From Intestinimonas butyriciproducens (lineage in GTDB: Bacteria; Bacillota; Clostridia; Oscillospirales; Butyricicoccaceae), in assembly GCF_016901775.1 (NCBI RefSeq), contig NZ_JACJKW010000013.1, positions 27,954 through 91,953 on the forward strand: a stretch of 64,000 nt of DNA. The letters are read 5' to 3'. The position numbers and the translations under genes are program-made. The notes under the pieces were generated by a model. That model saw only the letters and a program-made list of their open reading frames with translations, was not told where the DNA came from and did no database searches. Position 1 is the first letter of the stretch, and the number at the start of each line of letters is the position of its first letter. Shown here piece after piece: positions 8,393-16,203 of the stretch.

Positions 8393-8531
8393 ATGCTTAC
8401 CCCTTTCTTTCTTTTTTCTTTTATCCTACCACATCCCGCGTCTATGAAAAAGAGCGTTTTTCTCTTCCGTCAAAAAAGGCTTGCGCCTTTCTTTTTGTTC
8501 CTTCATAATAACACCAAAGGAGGAATGCGCA

Positions 8532-9089
8532 ATGTCTCTGCTGGTCATCTGGTGCAGCCCCAACCAAGAAGGGCTCACCGCAAAATGCAAATCCGCCCTG
8601 GTGAGCGGCATCCTGGAGTACGGTATGGAATGCAGTGAAGTGCATCTCAACCGGTTGAATATCGGCCGCTGCCAGGTGTGCTCCACAGGCTTCGGCCAGT
8701 GTGCCCAAAAAGGCACCTGTGTGCTGGAGGACGATTTCAACCGGCTCTATGCCCTGATGCAGCAATGCGATGCTCTGGCCCTGGTGACGCCGGTCTATTG
8801 GCATGATATGGCCGAACCCTTGAAAGCGCTGCTGGATCGGGTGCGCCGGTGCGACTGCAAGGTAAACCATGCCTTAAGCGGAAAAAAGGCCATGATCGTG
8901 GCCTGTGCCGGAGGTTCCGGCAACGGTGCTGTCCGCTGCCTGGGTCTGATGGAGGATACTCTGAAGCACATGGGAATGGATGTGCGGGAACGGATTCCCG
9001 TCACCCGTTTTTCTTCCAGCTATATGCCCAAGGCCATCCAAAGTGCTGCCTGGCATCTGTGCTATGAACTGAATGAAAAACCCCAATAG
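8532..9089 (+). CDS. NADPH-dependent FMN reductase / flavodoxin-like oxidoreductase
   Basis: This 185-residue protein of the NAD(P)H:FMN reductase superfamily begins SLLVIWCSPNQEGLT (the phosphate-binding loop of the flavodoxin fold). It carries a cysteine-rich CQVCSTGFGQCAQKGTC segment near residue 45, typical of iron-sulfur flavoproteins of anaerobes, then the FMN-contact motif LVTPVYWHDMAEPLKALLDR. The start at 8532 is set by AAAGGAGG 9 bp upstream. It probably carries electrons between NAD(P)H and a cytoplasmic acceptor. The physiological partner is not evident. Confidence 0.8.
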   Translation: MSLLVIWCSPNQEGLTAKCKSALVSGILEYGMECSEVHLNRLNIGRCQVCSTGFGQCAQKGTCVLEDDFNRLYALMQQCDALALVTPVYWHDMAEPLKALLDRVRRCDCKVNHALSGKKAMIVACAGGSGNGAVRCLGLMEDTLKHMGMDVRERIPVTRFSSSYMPKAIQSAAWHLCYELNEKPQ

Positions 9090-9147
9090 CCCTTTTCCAT
9101 AAAACCAGTGGATTTACCTGTAAATCTGCACACCTTGTCAAACACTC

Positions 9148-9191
9148 AAAACAAAGGCTCTTCCGGTTGTCCGGCAGAGCCTTTGTTTTTT
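9148..9191 (+). terminator. Intrinsic terminator, bidirectional
   Basis: The outer stem AAACAAAGGCTCT pairs with AGAGCCTTTGTTT around a second small TCCGG/CCGGC hairpin, and a T-run follows. It touches the end of the converging BlaR-like gene. Confidence 0.75.
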
Positions 9192-11026
9192 CACTGTGAA
9201 ATATATAAGATATCCAGAAAACTTCTCCCGCCGGGTGTTGCGTCCAGCATGCAAAGCGTGCCGTCTTCCATCGCGGTCAGCCGTTTCACCTCAGATCCGT
9301 CCACCTGTTTGGATAAAGTCAGCATCTTTTCCATAGGTTTTCCCTCTGCGGAGGAAAAAGCCTGAATGCTCTGTTGATCCTGGAGATAGAGAACCCCATC
9401 TCCCGCAGCCAGGCAGAAAAATTTGCCATCCTGCACTCTGGACCACTCCTCCCGGCCCGTCTGGCAATCCAGCCGATGGAGAACGGTTTCGCCGTCTTTT
9501 TCTGTAAAGAAAAAAAGGTTCCCCTGGGCATCCACATCAAAATCCACTGCATCCGGATGGGTTTCCAGCAATCGTCCGCCGCTGTCAAAAATCTGGAGCG
9601 TATTCCGGGCTGTGTGCACGATAATCCGCTCTCCCCAAATCTGCATTTTGTCCACCGGCAGCAAAACGCTCTCCAGTTCTTCCTCCCCTTCTTTCGGGGA
9701 ACATGGATCCAAGCCATCCAAAGTCACCGGCTCCCCTTGTGGAGTTCCATCGGGAGCAAAACGCTGCACCCACGCAGGGTCATCTGTTTTCTGAACAAAA
9801 AGCACAGCCAGGTTTCCCTGCCCGTCCAGGCAAATGGCGGAATACCGTTTTTCTTCTTCCCCCTGAGGTTTGCTGGCCGAAATGGTTTCTGGCAAAGTAA
9901 ACATCACCTGGCGGGTGGACCAGTTTGTCACCTGATCCTCCGCAACCACCATGACCCCATCTTCAAAGGGCACAAACAGGCGCTCCAGCCAATAGCCGGT
10001 GCCCAACTTCATAGCGGGCTGTTCATACCCCAGCGGCGAGACCTTGGCTCCCGCTATATAGGAGATCCCCTCCTGAAGGATCACTGGCTGCACTACCACC
10101 CCGTAGGAACAAAGAAACACAAAAAAGGCTGCCAAAGTGAGTGCCCTCCCGGCTTTTCTTCCTTTGACTCCCACCAAAGCGAAATTCAGACCCAATCGAA
10201 AACGCTGTATCACCCTATGACGGTAAAACCTGGGGCGATGGAAATTTCTCCATCCTCCTTCTGCCTTTTCCGGCTGAGCTGTCCGGATTGCCCGGTAGGT
10301 GCGCAGCAGCATTTCATAATAACTGTCCCGCTCCTCTTCCGGCAGTCCGGCCAGCACCTTGAAGTCGCACCGCAGTTCCAACAGCTGATCCAGCTGCCGC
10401 TTCAGCAGCCACATCACCGGATTCCACCAAAACACGCAGCAAAATCCGTAAAACATCAGCTTGATCCATTGATCCCTGTTGCAAAAATGCTGCCACTCAT
10501 GAAGGAAAATGAGACGCAGATCCTCTTTCCTCCAATGGACCGGCGGCAGGCCGATGGTGGGTGTGAAAAATCCACTGACATATGGCGCCTTGATGTCTTC
10601 GGCTACACGGATGTCGCCTTTCCCCTGGGGAATGCAGCGGCGAAACAGCTGCATCACCTCTTCCGGCGCTTTCTCCCATGTCTCCATCTGTTTTTGATGC
10701 CGTCTAAATCCTGCAAACAAGCGGCCCAACAAAAAAAGAGCGCCCAGCAGCCATAAAAGAGCCAATCCCTCCCCCAAGGAAAGTTCCCCCCACAGCGTCC
10801 GGCCCAACCAGGCTCCGCTTTTTTCCAGCTCCACCTCCACCTGCTTTGCAAAGGGCAATTCCACAGGCAGCCACATCCGAAGCCCGGCCAAAAGCAGCAG
10901 AAAGCACAGCGGCCACAGCCCCAGCTTCATAACCCATGTGGTTTGAAAGGACAGCAGGATCAGCAGCAGGGACAGCACCCCGGAAACAACCAGGGCCGTC
11001 AAAAGAGAATAGAGCGTCACATTCAT
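9191..11026 (-). CDS. BlaR1/MecR1-type membrane M56 metallopeptidase with non-penicillin-binding sensor domain
   Basis: The 611-residue protein has three N-terminal hydrophobic segments (about residues 5-25, 33-50 and 88-105). A cytoplasmic M56 protease domain follows with zinc motif HEWQH (176-180) and the downstream glutamate in LELRCDFKVLAG. A fourth membrane segment near 295-315 leads to an extracellular domain. In BlaR1/MecR1 that domain is a penicillin-binding sensor with SxxK. Here the extracellular 290 residues show no such motif and instead contain blade-like repeats (LDGQGNLAVLFV, VDAQGNLFFFTE, GDGVLYLQDQQ) suggesting a beta-propeller. It overlaps the BlaI-like repressor gene by ATGA and presumably inactivates that repressor after sensing an external signal. 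Confidence 0.85.
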   Translation of the reverse strand: MNVTLYSLLTALVVSGVLSLLLILLSFQTTWVMKLGLWPLCFLLLLAGLRMWLPVELPFAKQVEVELEKSGAWLGRTLWGELSLGEGLALLWLLGALFLLGRLFAGFRRHQKQMETWEKAPEEVMQLFRRCIPQGKGDIRVAEDIKAPYVSGFFTPTIGLPPVHWRKEDLRLIFLHEWQHFCNRDQWIKLMFYGFCCVFWWNPVMWLLKRQLDQLLELRCDFKVLAGLPEEERDSYYEMLLRTYRAIRTAQPEKAEGGWRNFHRPRFYRHRVIQRFRLGLNFALVGVKGRKAGRALTLAAFFVFLCSYGVVVQPVILQEGISYIAGAKVSPLGYEQPAMKLGTGYWLERLFVPFEDGVMVVAEDQVTNWSTRQVMFTLPETISASKPQGEEEKRYSAICLDGQGNLAVLFVQKTDDPAWVQRFAPDGTPQGEPVTLDGLDPCSPKEGEEELESVLLPVDKMQIWGERIIVHTARNTLQIFDSGGRLLETHPDAVDFDVDAQGNLFFFTEKDGETVLHRLDCQTGREEWSRVQDGKFFCLAAGDGVLYLQDQQSIQAFSSAEGKPMEKMLTLSKQVDGSEVKRLTAMEDGTLCMLDATPGGRSFLDILYISQ

Positions 11027-11418
11027 TTTCCCTGTCCTCTTTTTTCTTTCAGCATCTGCTCCAGTTCTTCCAGGGTATCCTCATCCAGAGAGAGCCCATC
11101 CAGCAAATCGCTGAAGAAATTTTTCACCACTTGTTTTTTTCCCTTCCCTCCGATCCCCATGGAACGAAGCTGGGACACAGCGTATTGGGACTGGGTAAAG
11201 GTGGGAGCAAAGGTACGCCCGTAATGGCTCCCTGTTTTCTGGTATCCCGCCACCTGAATGGCCCCCTTCTCCAGCATGCTGTTGATCAGGATGTGCAAAG
11301 AACTGTCTTTCCACCCTCTCTCACCGGGATGCTCCAGAATCTCGCTCCGGGACAAAGGACGATCCGCACTCCACAGAATGTCCATGATCTCCCATTCACT
11401 CCGGGTCAGTTTCTTCAT
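11023..11418 (-). CDS. BlaI/MecI/CopY-family transcriptional repressor
   Basis: This 131-residue winged-helix protein opens KKLTRSEWEIMDILWSADRPLSRSEI, the BlaI/MecI signature. The recognition helix is around SSLHILINSMLEKGAI, and the C-terminal part is a charged dimerisation domain (SLDEDTLEELEQMLKEKRG). BlaI-type repressors are cleaved when the membrane protease encoded next door is activated. GGAGGA precedes the ATG, and the 3' end overlaps the protease gene by 4 bp, so the two are translationally coupled. The promoter at 11451-11479 is a likely autoregulatory target. Confidence 0.9.
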   Translation of the reverse strand: MKKLTRSEWEIMDILWSADRPLSRSEILEHPGERGWKDSSLHILINSMLEKGAIQVAGYQKTGSHYGRTFAPTFTQSQYAVSQLRSMGIGGKGKKQVVKNFFSDLLDGLSLDEDTLEELEQMLKEKRGQGK

Positions 11419-11450
11419 AGGATCTCCTCCTTTTCCCCTGTGTTGTCTTT

Positions 11451-11479
11451 ACCTTATCACCGATCCCAGGGTATGTCAA
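11451..11479 (-). promoter_or_regulatory. Promoter of the blaI-blaR-like operon
   Basis: On the minus strand: perfect -35 TTGACA (11474-11479), 17-bp spacer, -10 TAAGGT (11451-11456), 33 bp from the start codon. Confidence 0.8.
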
Positions 11480-11492
11480 TATATTTTGTATT

Positions 11493-11515
11493 ACTAATCT
11501 TTAATATCACTAATC
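11493..11515. repeat. Direct repeat ACTAATC pair upstream of the blaI-like promoter (candidate operator)
   Basis: ACTAATC occurs at 11493-11499 and 11509-11515, 16 bp apart and 14 bp upstream of the -35 element. It does not resemble the classic BlaI dyad, so its role is uncertain. It also lies upstream of the divergent amidase gene. Confidence 0.35.
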
Positions 11516-11628
11516 CTCTTTACTTTTTCCGATACGCATGAAGTCCCAGGGACCGCCGGCTGCCTTTGGCACCCTTCTGTGCCCTTTTTCATATCCTGCT
11601 AAGGAAAACATCTGACAGGAGGACAGCT

Positions 11629-12363
11629 ATGCCCTGCATTTACTTAAGCCCCTCCACCCAGGAGGGAAACCGCTATGTCACTGGCGGGACGGAAGAATAC
11701 TACATGAACCTTCTGGCCGACGAACTGGTGCCTTATCTGCGCCCCAATACCATCTGCTACACCCGGAATACCCCCGAAATGACGGCAGTATCTTCGGTGC
11801 GCCAGGCCAATCAAGGGAATTACGATTTTTATCTGGCTCTTCATTCCAATGCGGCCGGCCCATCCAATGCCGGTAAAGTACGCGGTTCACTGGTTTTTTA
11901 TTACCCCACCAGCCAAAAGGGACGGCGTGCCGCAGAAATTTTCGCCGGCAATCTGCGGCTGATCTATCCTCAGCCTTCCCTGGTCCGCACCGTCTCCACC
12001 GCCACTTTATATGAAGTGGCCCGCTCCAAAGCTCCCGCCAACCTGGTGGAGATCGCCTATCACGACAACCTGGAAGATGCCCAGTGGATCACCGAAAACC
12101 TGCCGGCTATCGCCTCCAATCTGGCCGTCTCCCTCACCCAGTATTTCAATCTTCCCTTTATTGTCCCCGGCCCGGAATGGTGGGGAACGGTAGCCATTTC
12201 CAGCGGCGCTCTCAACATCCGCTCCCGTCCGGATCTCACTTCTTCGGTGATCACCCGGGCCTACAAGGGCGACCGGATCAAAGTGCTGGGCCATTGGAAC
12301 GGCTGGTACAGTGTGGATTACAATGGCACGCTGGGCTATGCCAGTGCCCGTTACATCCGTTAA
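11629..12363 (+). CDS. N-acetylmuramoyl-L-alanine amidase (Amidase_3-like) with C-terminal SH3b domain
   Basis: The 244-residue protein has an Amidase_3-like catalytic domain (residues 1-175) and a bacterial SH3 domain (about 185-244, ALNIRSRPDLTSSVITRAYKGDRIKVLG) that usually binds cell wall. Visible active-site elements are GGTEEYYMN (candidate zinc Glu), ALHSNAAGP (zinc His) and LVEIAYHDN (catalytic Glu). The usual first zinc ligand in a PGHGG motif is absent; the position reads SPSTQEG. There is no signal peptide, as in mother-cell or phage-type amidases such as CwlC, so it may act at lysis or sporulation. AGGAGG precedes the ATG at 11629. Confidence 0.8.
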   Translation: MPCIYLSPSTQEGNRYVTGGTEEYYMNLLADELVPYLRPNTICYTRNTPEMTAVSSVRQANQGNYDFYLALHSNAAGPSNAGKVRGSLVFYYPTSQKGRRAAEIFAGNLRLIYPQPSLVRTVSTATLYEVARSKAPANLVEIAYHDNLEDAQWITENLPAIASNLAVSLTQYFNLPFIVPGPEWWGTVAISSGALNIRSRPDLTSSVITRAYKGDRIKVLGHWNGWYSVDYNGTLGYASARYIR

Positions 12364-12373
12364 GTTCTTTTGC

Positions 12374-12404
12374 AAAAGCCGGCTGCTTGCTTCAGCCGGC
12401 TTTT
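12374..12404 (+). terminator. Intrinsic terminator of the amidase gene
   Basis: AAAAGCCGGCTG and CAGCCGGCTTTT form a perfect 12-bp stem with a 7-nt loop. Confidence 0.85.
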
Positions 12405-12466
12405 GTGCATTTTAACCATACACACTGTGCAAATCTCCAAAAGTGTATTTTTATCGCTTTACCCTA

Positions 12467-12494
12467 TTGACTTTCTAGCAAACTGCCGTATAAT
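12467..12494 (+). promoter_or_regulatory. Strong sigma-A promoter of the gene-less transcription unit
   Basis: TTGACT (12467-12472), a 16-bp spacer and a perfect TATAAT (12489-12494) predict transcription from about 12501. Confidence 0.8.
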
Positions 12495-12500
12495 AGAGAC

Positions 12501-13060
12501 AAGAAGAACGAAAGAGCAAAAGAAAAAAGCAGAAAGGAATGAGACCAATGGTTGAACAACAGAATCAGCGACCGGCTCTCAGTTTCCGTGAAAAGTCTTC
12601 GAAACTTGAAACGCTTCGAATTCCCTTTTAACATTCTATTTTTCACACACCTGTCGCCCGGTTAGGGCAGAAAGAATTTCTCCAGAAGTGTCTTAGTGAT
12701 GCTGGAAAAGGATCAGACCATTTCCAAAAGACAGAGCTTTGATTGCGGCAGAGGAAAATAATACAGAATCGTGAAGAATGTTTGATAGCGGAACTGAGCG
12801 ACCCGGAGCAAAAAGCAATGGATTATCCCCCGATCCATTCCCTAAAAGCAAATAAATGCTTTCTCCTGTACCTTGACAATGAAAATCCTTCCTTTTATAT
12901 AAGTGGCAAAAGCCGCTGACAAGAAAAAAAGAAGATGTCCATTGAAAAGGTTTTATCACCGTTCTTCTTTTTACATAGAGAAAATCAGAAAGGACTGGAA
13001 AAAAGTGATTTACAATTCCTGAGACCGCTTGTTTGGTAAAACGAACAAGCGGTCTTTTTT
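12501..13060 (+). ncRNA. Candidate large structured non-coding RNA (about 560 nt)
   Basis: Between a consensus promoter and a strong terminator lie about 560 nt that are AT-richer than the neighbours and contain no convincing gene. Many short perfect hairpins can be read in order, including GTTG/CAAC near 12551, TGGAAA/TTTCCA near 12703-12726, ATGGAT/ATCCAT near 12821-12837, AAAGCA/TGCTTT near 12844, AGTGGC/GCCGCT with an AAAA loop near 12900-12917, and AAAAAGAAGA/TCTTCTTTTT near 12926-12973. The only start codon with a fair ribosome binding site (12548-12631) would give 27 residues. Large ornate RNAs of Firmicutes (OLE, ROOL, GOLLD) are comparators of similar size, but I claim no identity. 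A decayed gene is the main alternative. Confidence 0.45.
13023..13060 (+). terminator. Intrinsic terminator of the gene-less unit
   Basis: GACCGCTTGTT (13023-13033) pairs with AACAAGCGGTC (13044-13054) and is followed by six T. Confidence 0.85.
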
Positions 13061-13135
13061 GCTGTCTTCTGTTTTTTGCTGGACATTTCCCCTCCCCCGG
13101 GATACAATATCCCTATATCACTCAGGAGGACTCCT

Positions 13136-13870
13136 ATGAACCAAGCTGATTTTGATGATTTTTTTGCTATCCTCAAGCCGGTGGTGGATCAGGGCCGCAG
13201 CGAGGACTTTTTCCGCCGCCATCCCCTGGAGCAGCTGAATCTGACCCAGCAGCAGGCGGTTCGCCTTCTCAAATATCTGGACGCAGGGAAATTTGCCTCT
13301 CTTTGCAAACGCTGCTTTGGCTTTGAGATGGACTATACCCCGGAAAACCTGTTGTATCTGGACATTGTTGTCACCAGCCTGTGTGCTCTGGATCTGGATG
13401 AAACCAAACTCACCCGCCTGCTCTACCGGGATGCCAATATGCCCCATGACTGGGACGATTCCGCCATGCAGCTTCTGCTCACCTACACCATCAAGGTGCA
13501 TCACGAGGAACTGAAGGACCTTCTGAAAAGCGAAGCCTTCGGCCCCCGCCAGCTGATGGCTTATGTGGATGACAAGGTGATCGCCGATTTGATGGAAGGG
13601 ATCAATGCCTATCTGTGCGAGACCTACCTGAACGGTTTTTCCGGTCACTGGCGCTGCGATGCCCTGCGGGACGGTCACGCCGATGCCTTAGGGCTGGACA
13701 CATTGGACCATGGCTATGTGTCCTTCCTGGATGCTGTCTATCGCCGGTTCTATGAAGAAGACCTGCCCCTGTGCTATGTGTTCTGCGCCCTTTGCGGACT
13801 GGATTACAGCGAAATGCCCCAGATCCTGGGTGCAAAATACCAGGCGGCCCCAGAAGAAACAAAGAAATAA
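13136..13870 (+). CDS. Hypothetical protein, 244 residues
   Basis: The start at 13136 is set by AGGAGGA 6 bp upstream. The product looks soluble and helical, with several short acidic and aromatic repeats such as LEQLNLTQQQAVRLLKYLD, LYLDIVVTSLCALDLDE and LLLTYTIKVHHEELKDLL. There is no signal peptide or membrane segment, and four cysteines are scattered with no metal motif. I do not recognise a family. It stands alone, and its terminator is the one duplicated by the repeat element at 13911-14082. Confidence 0.65.
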   Translation: MNQADFDDFFAILKPVVDQGRSEDFFRRHPLEQLNLTQQQAVRLLKYLDAGKFASLCKRCFGFEMDYTPENLLYLDIVVTSLCALDLDETKLTRLLYRDANMPHDWDDSAMQLLLTYTIKVHHEELKDLLKSEAFGPRQLMAYVDDKVIADLMEGINAYLCETYLNGFSGHWRCDALRDGHADALGLDTLDHGYVSFLDAVYRRFYEEDLPLCYVFCALCGLDYSEMPQILGAKYQAAPEETKK

Positions 13871-13876
13871 AAAGGA

Positions 13877-13904
13877 CCCAGGTTTCAAAAAACCGAAACC
13901 TGGG
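13877..13904 (+). terminator. Terminator hairpin, left copy of a duplicated pair
   Basis: CCCAGGTTTC...GAAACCTGGG. It is almost identical to the hairpin at 14089-14116, which retains the T-run. The two copies flank the repeat at 13911-14082. Confidence 0.7.
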
Positions 13905-13910
13905 AGAGCG

Positions 13911-14082
13911 TGTCGAAAAAGTGGCTTAGGCCACTTTAGGGGGTTTTGCAAGGGGCTGCATGCACGCCTTTGGCGTACACTGGCCCCTTGAGAAGTGCAA
14001 AAAGCCACGCACAGGTCGCGGCTTTTTGCGGATTGATAGGGGTAGGGCGGACGACCCTTTTCATTATATAGGTTTTTCGACA
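13911..14082. repeat. Terminator-nested structured repeat, copy 1 (172 bp, 10-bp terminal inverted repeats)
   Basis: The element starts TGTCGAAAAA and ends TTTTTCGACA. Inside are, in order, a AAAGTGGC/GCCACTTT hairpin, a CAAGGGGC/GCCCCTTG stem enclosing an ACGCC/GGCGT hairpin, and an 11-bp stem TGCAAAAAGCC (13996-14006) closing the loop ACGCACAGGTCGC (14007-14019). Related copies are at 17741-17874, 34386-34580 and 36206-36437. There is no coding capacity. Confidence 0.8.
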
Positions 14083-14088
14083 GTCTGA

Positions 14089-14116
14089 CCCAGGTTTCGA
14101 AAAACCGAAACCTGGG
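14089..14116 (-). terminator. Terminator hairpin, right copy of a duplicated pair
   Basis: CCCAGGTTTCG...CGAAACCTGGG followed on the plus strand by ATTTTTTATTTT. It also ends the converging XRE gene. Confidence 0.7.
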
Positions 14117-14121
14117 ATTTT

Positions 14122-15102
14122 TTATTTTGCATTTTTGGAAGGAAGCAGATCCAGCAGCATACGCAAGCCGGCAAACAACACTCCGGCCACCGGCCAGATG
14201 ATCCAGGTGCTGCCCCATCGGCCGGTAACAAAGCTCCAGGCCAGATAGACAACCGTGACAATGGTCCAATAAAAACCCGAGATACTTTCCATTGTCCGGT
14301 TCTTTTCCTTTTCCCCCGGCTGAAAATCCCCTTGCTGAAGAAGTTTTTCCATGCTGGCCCAGCGAACACCGGGTATAATAAAAAACATTACCCCAACATC
14401 CACTAAAAACAATGTGATCACAAGCAAAATCACCATATAGAATTGATCTTTCAACAGCGCCCCCAGAAATAATGGAATGGGCGAAAGGATGCAGATGCAG
14501 GCGCCGATCACATTGCACCGTGCATAGGTGGTCTTATATTCCTTCTGGCGCTGCTGCACCATGCCCCGCACGCCGTACTCTGTCTCGAAAAATTCCGTAT
14601 CCAAAAATTCATAGGATCTGTTTTCAAAGCCACAAAAGATAAATACCGCCACCGCAGCCGCTACCATCATCAAGAGGATCATCAATCCTCCCACCCCGGC
14701 CAGCTCTTCGGAAATACCTCCCGGGCTGTATTCTGCCCAGGCCGCCAACAGCAGCAGAGGTGCCACCGCCAGAATGCAAAGAAACACACCCACTGCAATG
14801 CGAATGGAAGCCCGCTCCCGCCAGGCCAGAAATTCATTGGCTTCTGTCAGTGTGACCCGCCGCACCGAAGTCTCCACTGCCACACCGGTATTTTCTTCGG
14901 TCTCCCGTTCGTCTTTCAGCAGATAATCCAGTGTCACCCCAAACAGCTCCCCCAGCTGCAAAATCTTTTCCATACTGGGAATGGTCTGTGCTCCCTCCCA
15001 TTTGGCCACGGCCTGCCGGGATACATTCATCTTTTCCGCCAGCTCTTCCTGGGACCAGCCGTTCTTTTTCCGCAATCGGATGATCTTATCCGCCAATATC
15101 AT
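14122..15102 (-). CDS. XRE-family helix-turn-helix regulator with multi-pass membrane C-terminus
   Basis: Residues 1-65 are a Cro/C1-type helix-turn-helix (LADKIIRLRKKNGWSQEELAEKMNVSRQAVAKWE). The remaining 260 residues hold six or seven hydrophobic segments (near 98-120, 137-160, 205-225, 232-255, 283-300 and 306-320). DNA-binding heads on membrane domains are common in Firmicutes stress or antibiotic regulators, but the signal here is unknown. The start at 15102 has GGGAGGGAAAG upstream; an earlier in-frame ATG at 15201 lacks one. No obvious target gene is adjacent except the divergent membrane protein at 15294. Confidence 0.8.
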   Translation of the reverse strand: MILADKIIRLRKKNGWSQEELAEKMNVSRQAVAKWEGAQTIPSMEKILQLGELFGVTLDYLLKDERETEENTGVAVETSVRRVTLTEANEFLAWRERASIRIAVGVFLCILAVAPLLLLAAWAEYSPGGISEELAGVGGLMILLMMVAAAVAVFIFCGFENRSYEFLDTEFFETEYGVRGMVQQRQKEYKTTYARCNVIGACICILSPIPLFLGALLKDQFYMVILLVITLFLVDVGVMFFIIPGVRWASMEKLLQQGDFQPGEKEKNRTMESISGFYWTIVTVVYLAWSFVTGRWGSTWIIWPVAGVLFAGLRMLLDLLPSKNAK

Positions 15103-15293
15103 CTCTTTCCCTCCCTCGTTGGATTCTGCCCCCATTATACTGTGAAATCCTGTTTTCCGCCAGCAAAAAGAGGGTGGAAATCTGTCAACCATCGGTTGCA
15201 TCCGGTATTTTTTCTTTCTCTTTACTTTAGTGTAAAACTATGATAAAATCTTTTTAACAAAAACCCGCCTTCGGATTCCAAGGAGGTATGGCT

Positions 15294-16169
15294 ATGAAAC
15301 GGCTCCCTTTGCTTCTGATCTGGATTTTCCTCATGCCCTTCCTGCTCTTTCCTGCCCAGGCCAACATGGCGGCTCCACAGAAAGAGGATGTGGGGTCTTC
15401 CATCACCTTTGAAAAGAATCAACAGCTGGCGGTTTTATCCCAAGTGCTGGACATTCAGGTGCAAGGTTCCCAGGCCGCCATCACCGCCTGCTACACCATG
15501 AAAAATACCACTCAGGAAGAGGTAACCACAGAAACCATGTTTCTCTCCCCTAATGTGGAAGAAAGCGGCACCCAGGTCACGGTGGGCGGCCAGGAGGTTC
15601 CCTTCTCTGTGGAGCATTATGGGATCAGCTATGATACCCGCATCGCCACCCAGGACTGGCGCTATGCCGTCCTTTCTCCCGGCGATGGGGAAAATACTGC
15701 CCCGGGGGAGCAGGTGGACAGCATCACTTTTGAAATGACCTTCCAGCCGGAAGAACAGCTGGATGTGATCGTTTCCTATCGGTATCGCCTGGGCGGCTAT
15801 CCTGACCTGGATTTCAACGCCAAATACGGCCGCATCCGCTACTACCTGGCCCCGGCCGCCATGTGGAAGGATTTCGGGAATCTTACCATTCATTTACAGC
15901 TGGATAATGCCATGCCGGTGCTGAAGGAAAGCAATCTGGATTTTGAAAAGGTGGGAAAGGGGGAGTATCAATATTCTTCCCCCACCCTTCCGGAAGGAAA
16001 TCTGGAAATCACCATCGACGAAAACTGGTTCCAGACTATTTTCAGCACCTTGCGCAATCCTTATCTGCCCATGATGCTGCTGATGTTCTCTCCCCTTCTT
16101 TTGATTCTGCTGCTGGCTGTCCTGTTTTTCCTCTGGCGCCGGCGGAAAAAGAAAAATAAGCAGGCATAA
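15294..16169 (+). CDS. Exported membrane-anchored protein of unknown function
   Basis: The start at 15294 is preferred over the ATG at 15288 because AAGGAGGT is then correctly spaced. A signal peptide (residues 1-24, ending PAQA) is followed by an all-beta extracytoplasmic domain (25-245), a transmembrane helix near 253-278 and a short cytoplasmic Arg/Lys stop (RRRKKKNKQA). The layout resembles bacterial proteins with a DUF4424-like domain, but I cannot confirm that. The gene is divergent from the XRE membrane regulator and ends in a strong terminator. Confidence 0.65.
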   Translation: MKRLPLLLIWIFLMPFLLFPAQANMAAPQKEDVGSSITFEKNQQLAVLSQVLDIQVQGSQAAITACYTMKNTTQEEVTTETMFLSPNVEESGTQVTVGGQEVPFSVEHYGISYDTRIATQDWRYAVLSPGDGENTAPGEQVDSITFEMTFQPEEQLDVIVSYRYRLGGYPDLDFNAKYGRIRYYLAPAAMWKDFGNLTIHLQLDNAMPVLKESNLDFEKVGKGEYQYSSPTLPEGNLEITIDENWFQTIFSTLRNPYLPMMLLMFSPLLLILLLAVLFFLWRRRKKKNKQA

Positions 16170-16170
16170 A

Positions 16171-16203
16171 AACAGCCTGACCCAATGGGTCAGGCTGTTT
16201 TTT
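16171..16203 (+). terminator. Intrinsic terminator, bidirectional
   Basis: ACAGCCTGACCC/GGGTCAGGCTGT stem with a 3-nt loop, an A-run before and a T-run after. Confidence 0.85.

Noticed and set aside
12693..12959. 88-codon minus-strand frame in the gene-less unit
   Set aside because: No ribosome binding site, no recognisable sequence, and it is antisense to a strong promoter-terminator unit.
12501..13060. Naming the unit as OLE, ROOL, tmRNA or 6S RNA
   Set aside because: No conserved family sequence that I can recall was matched (for example no tmRNA ends or tag frame). Only a generic structured-RNA hypothesis is supportable.
15288..15293. Upstream ATG of the exported membrane protein
   Set aside because: It directly abuts AAGGAGGT with no spacing; the next ATG at 15294 is correctly placed.
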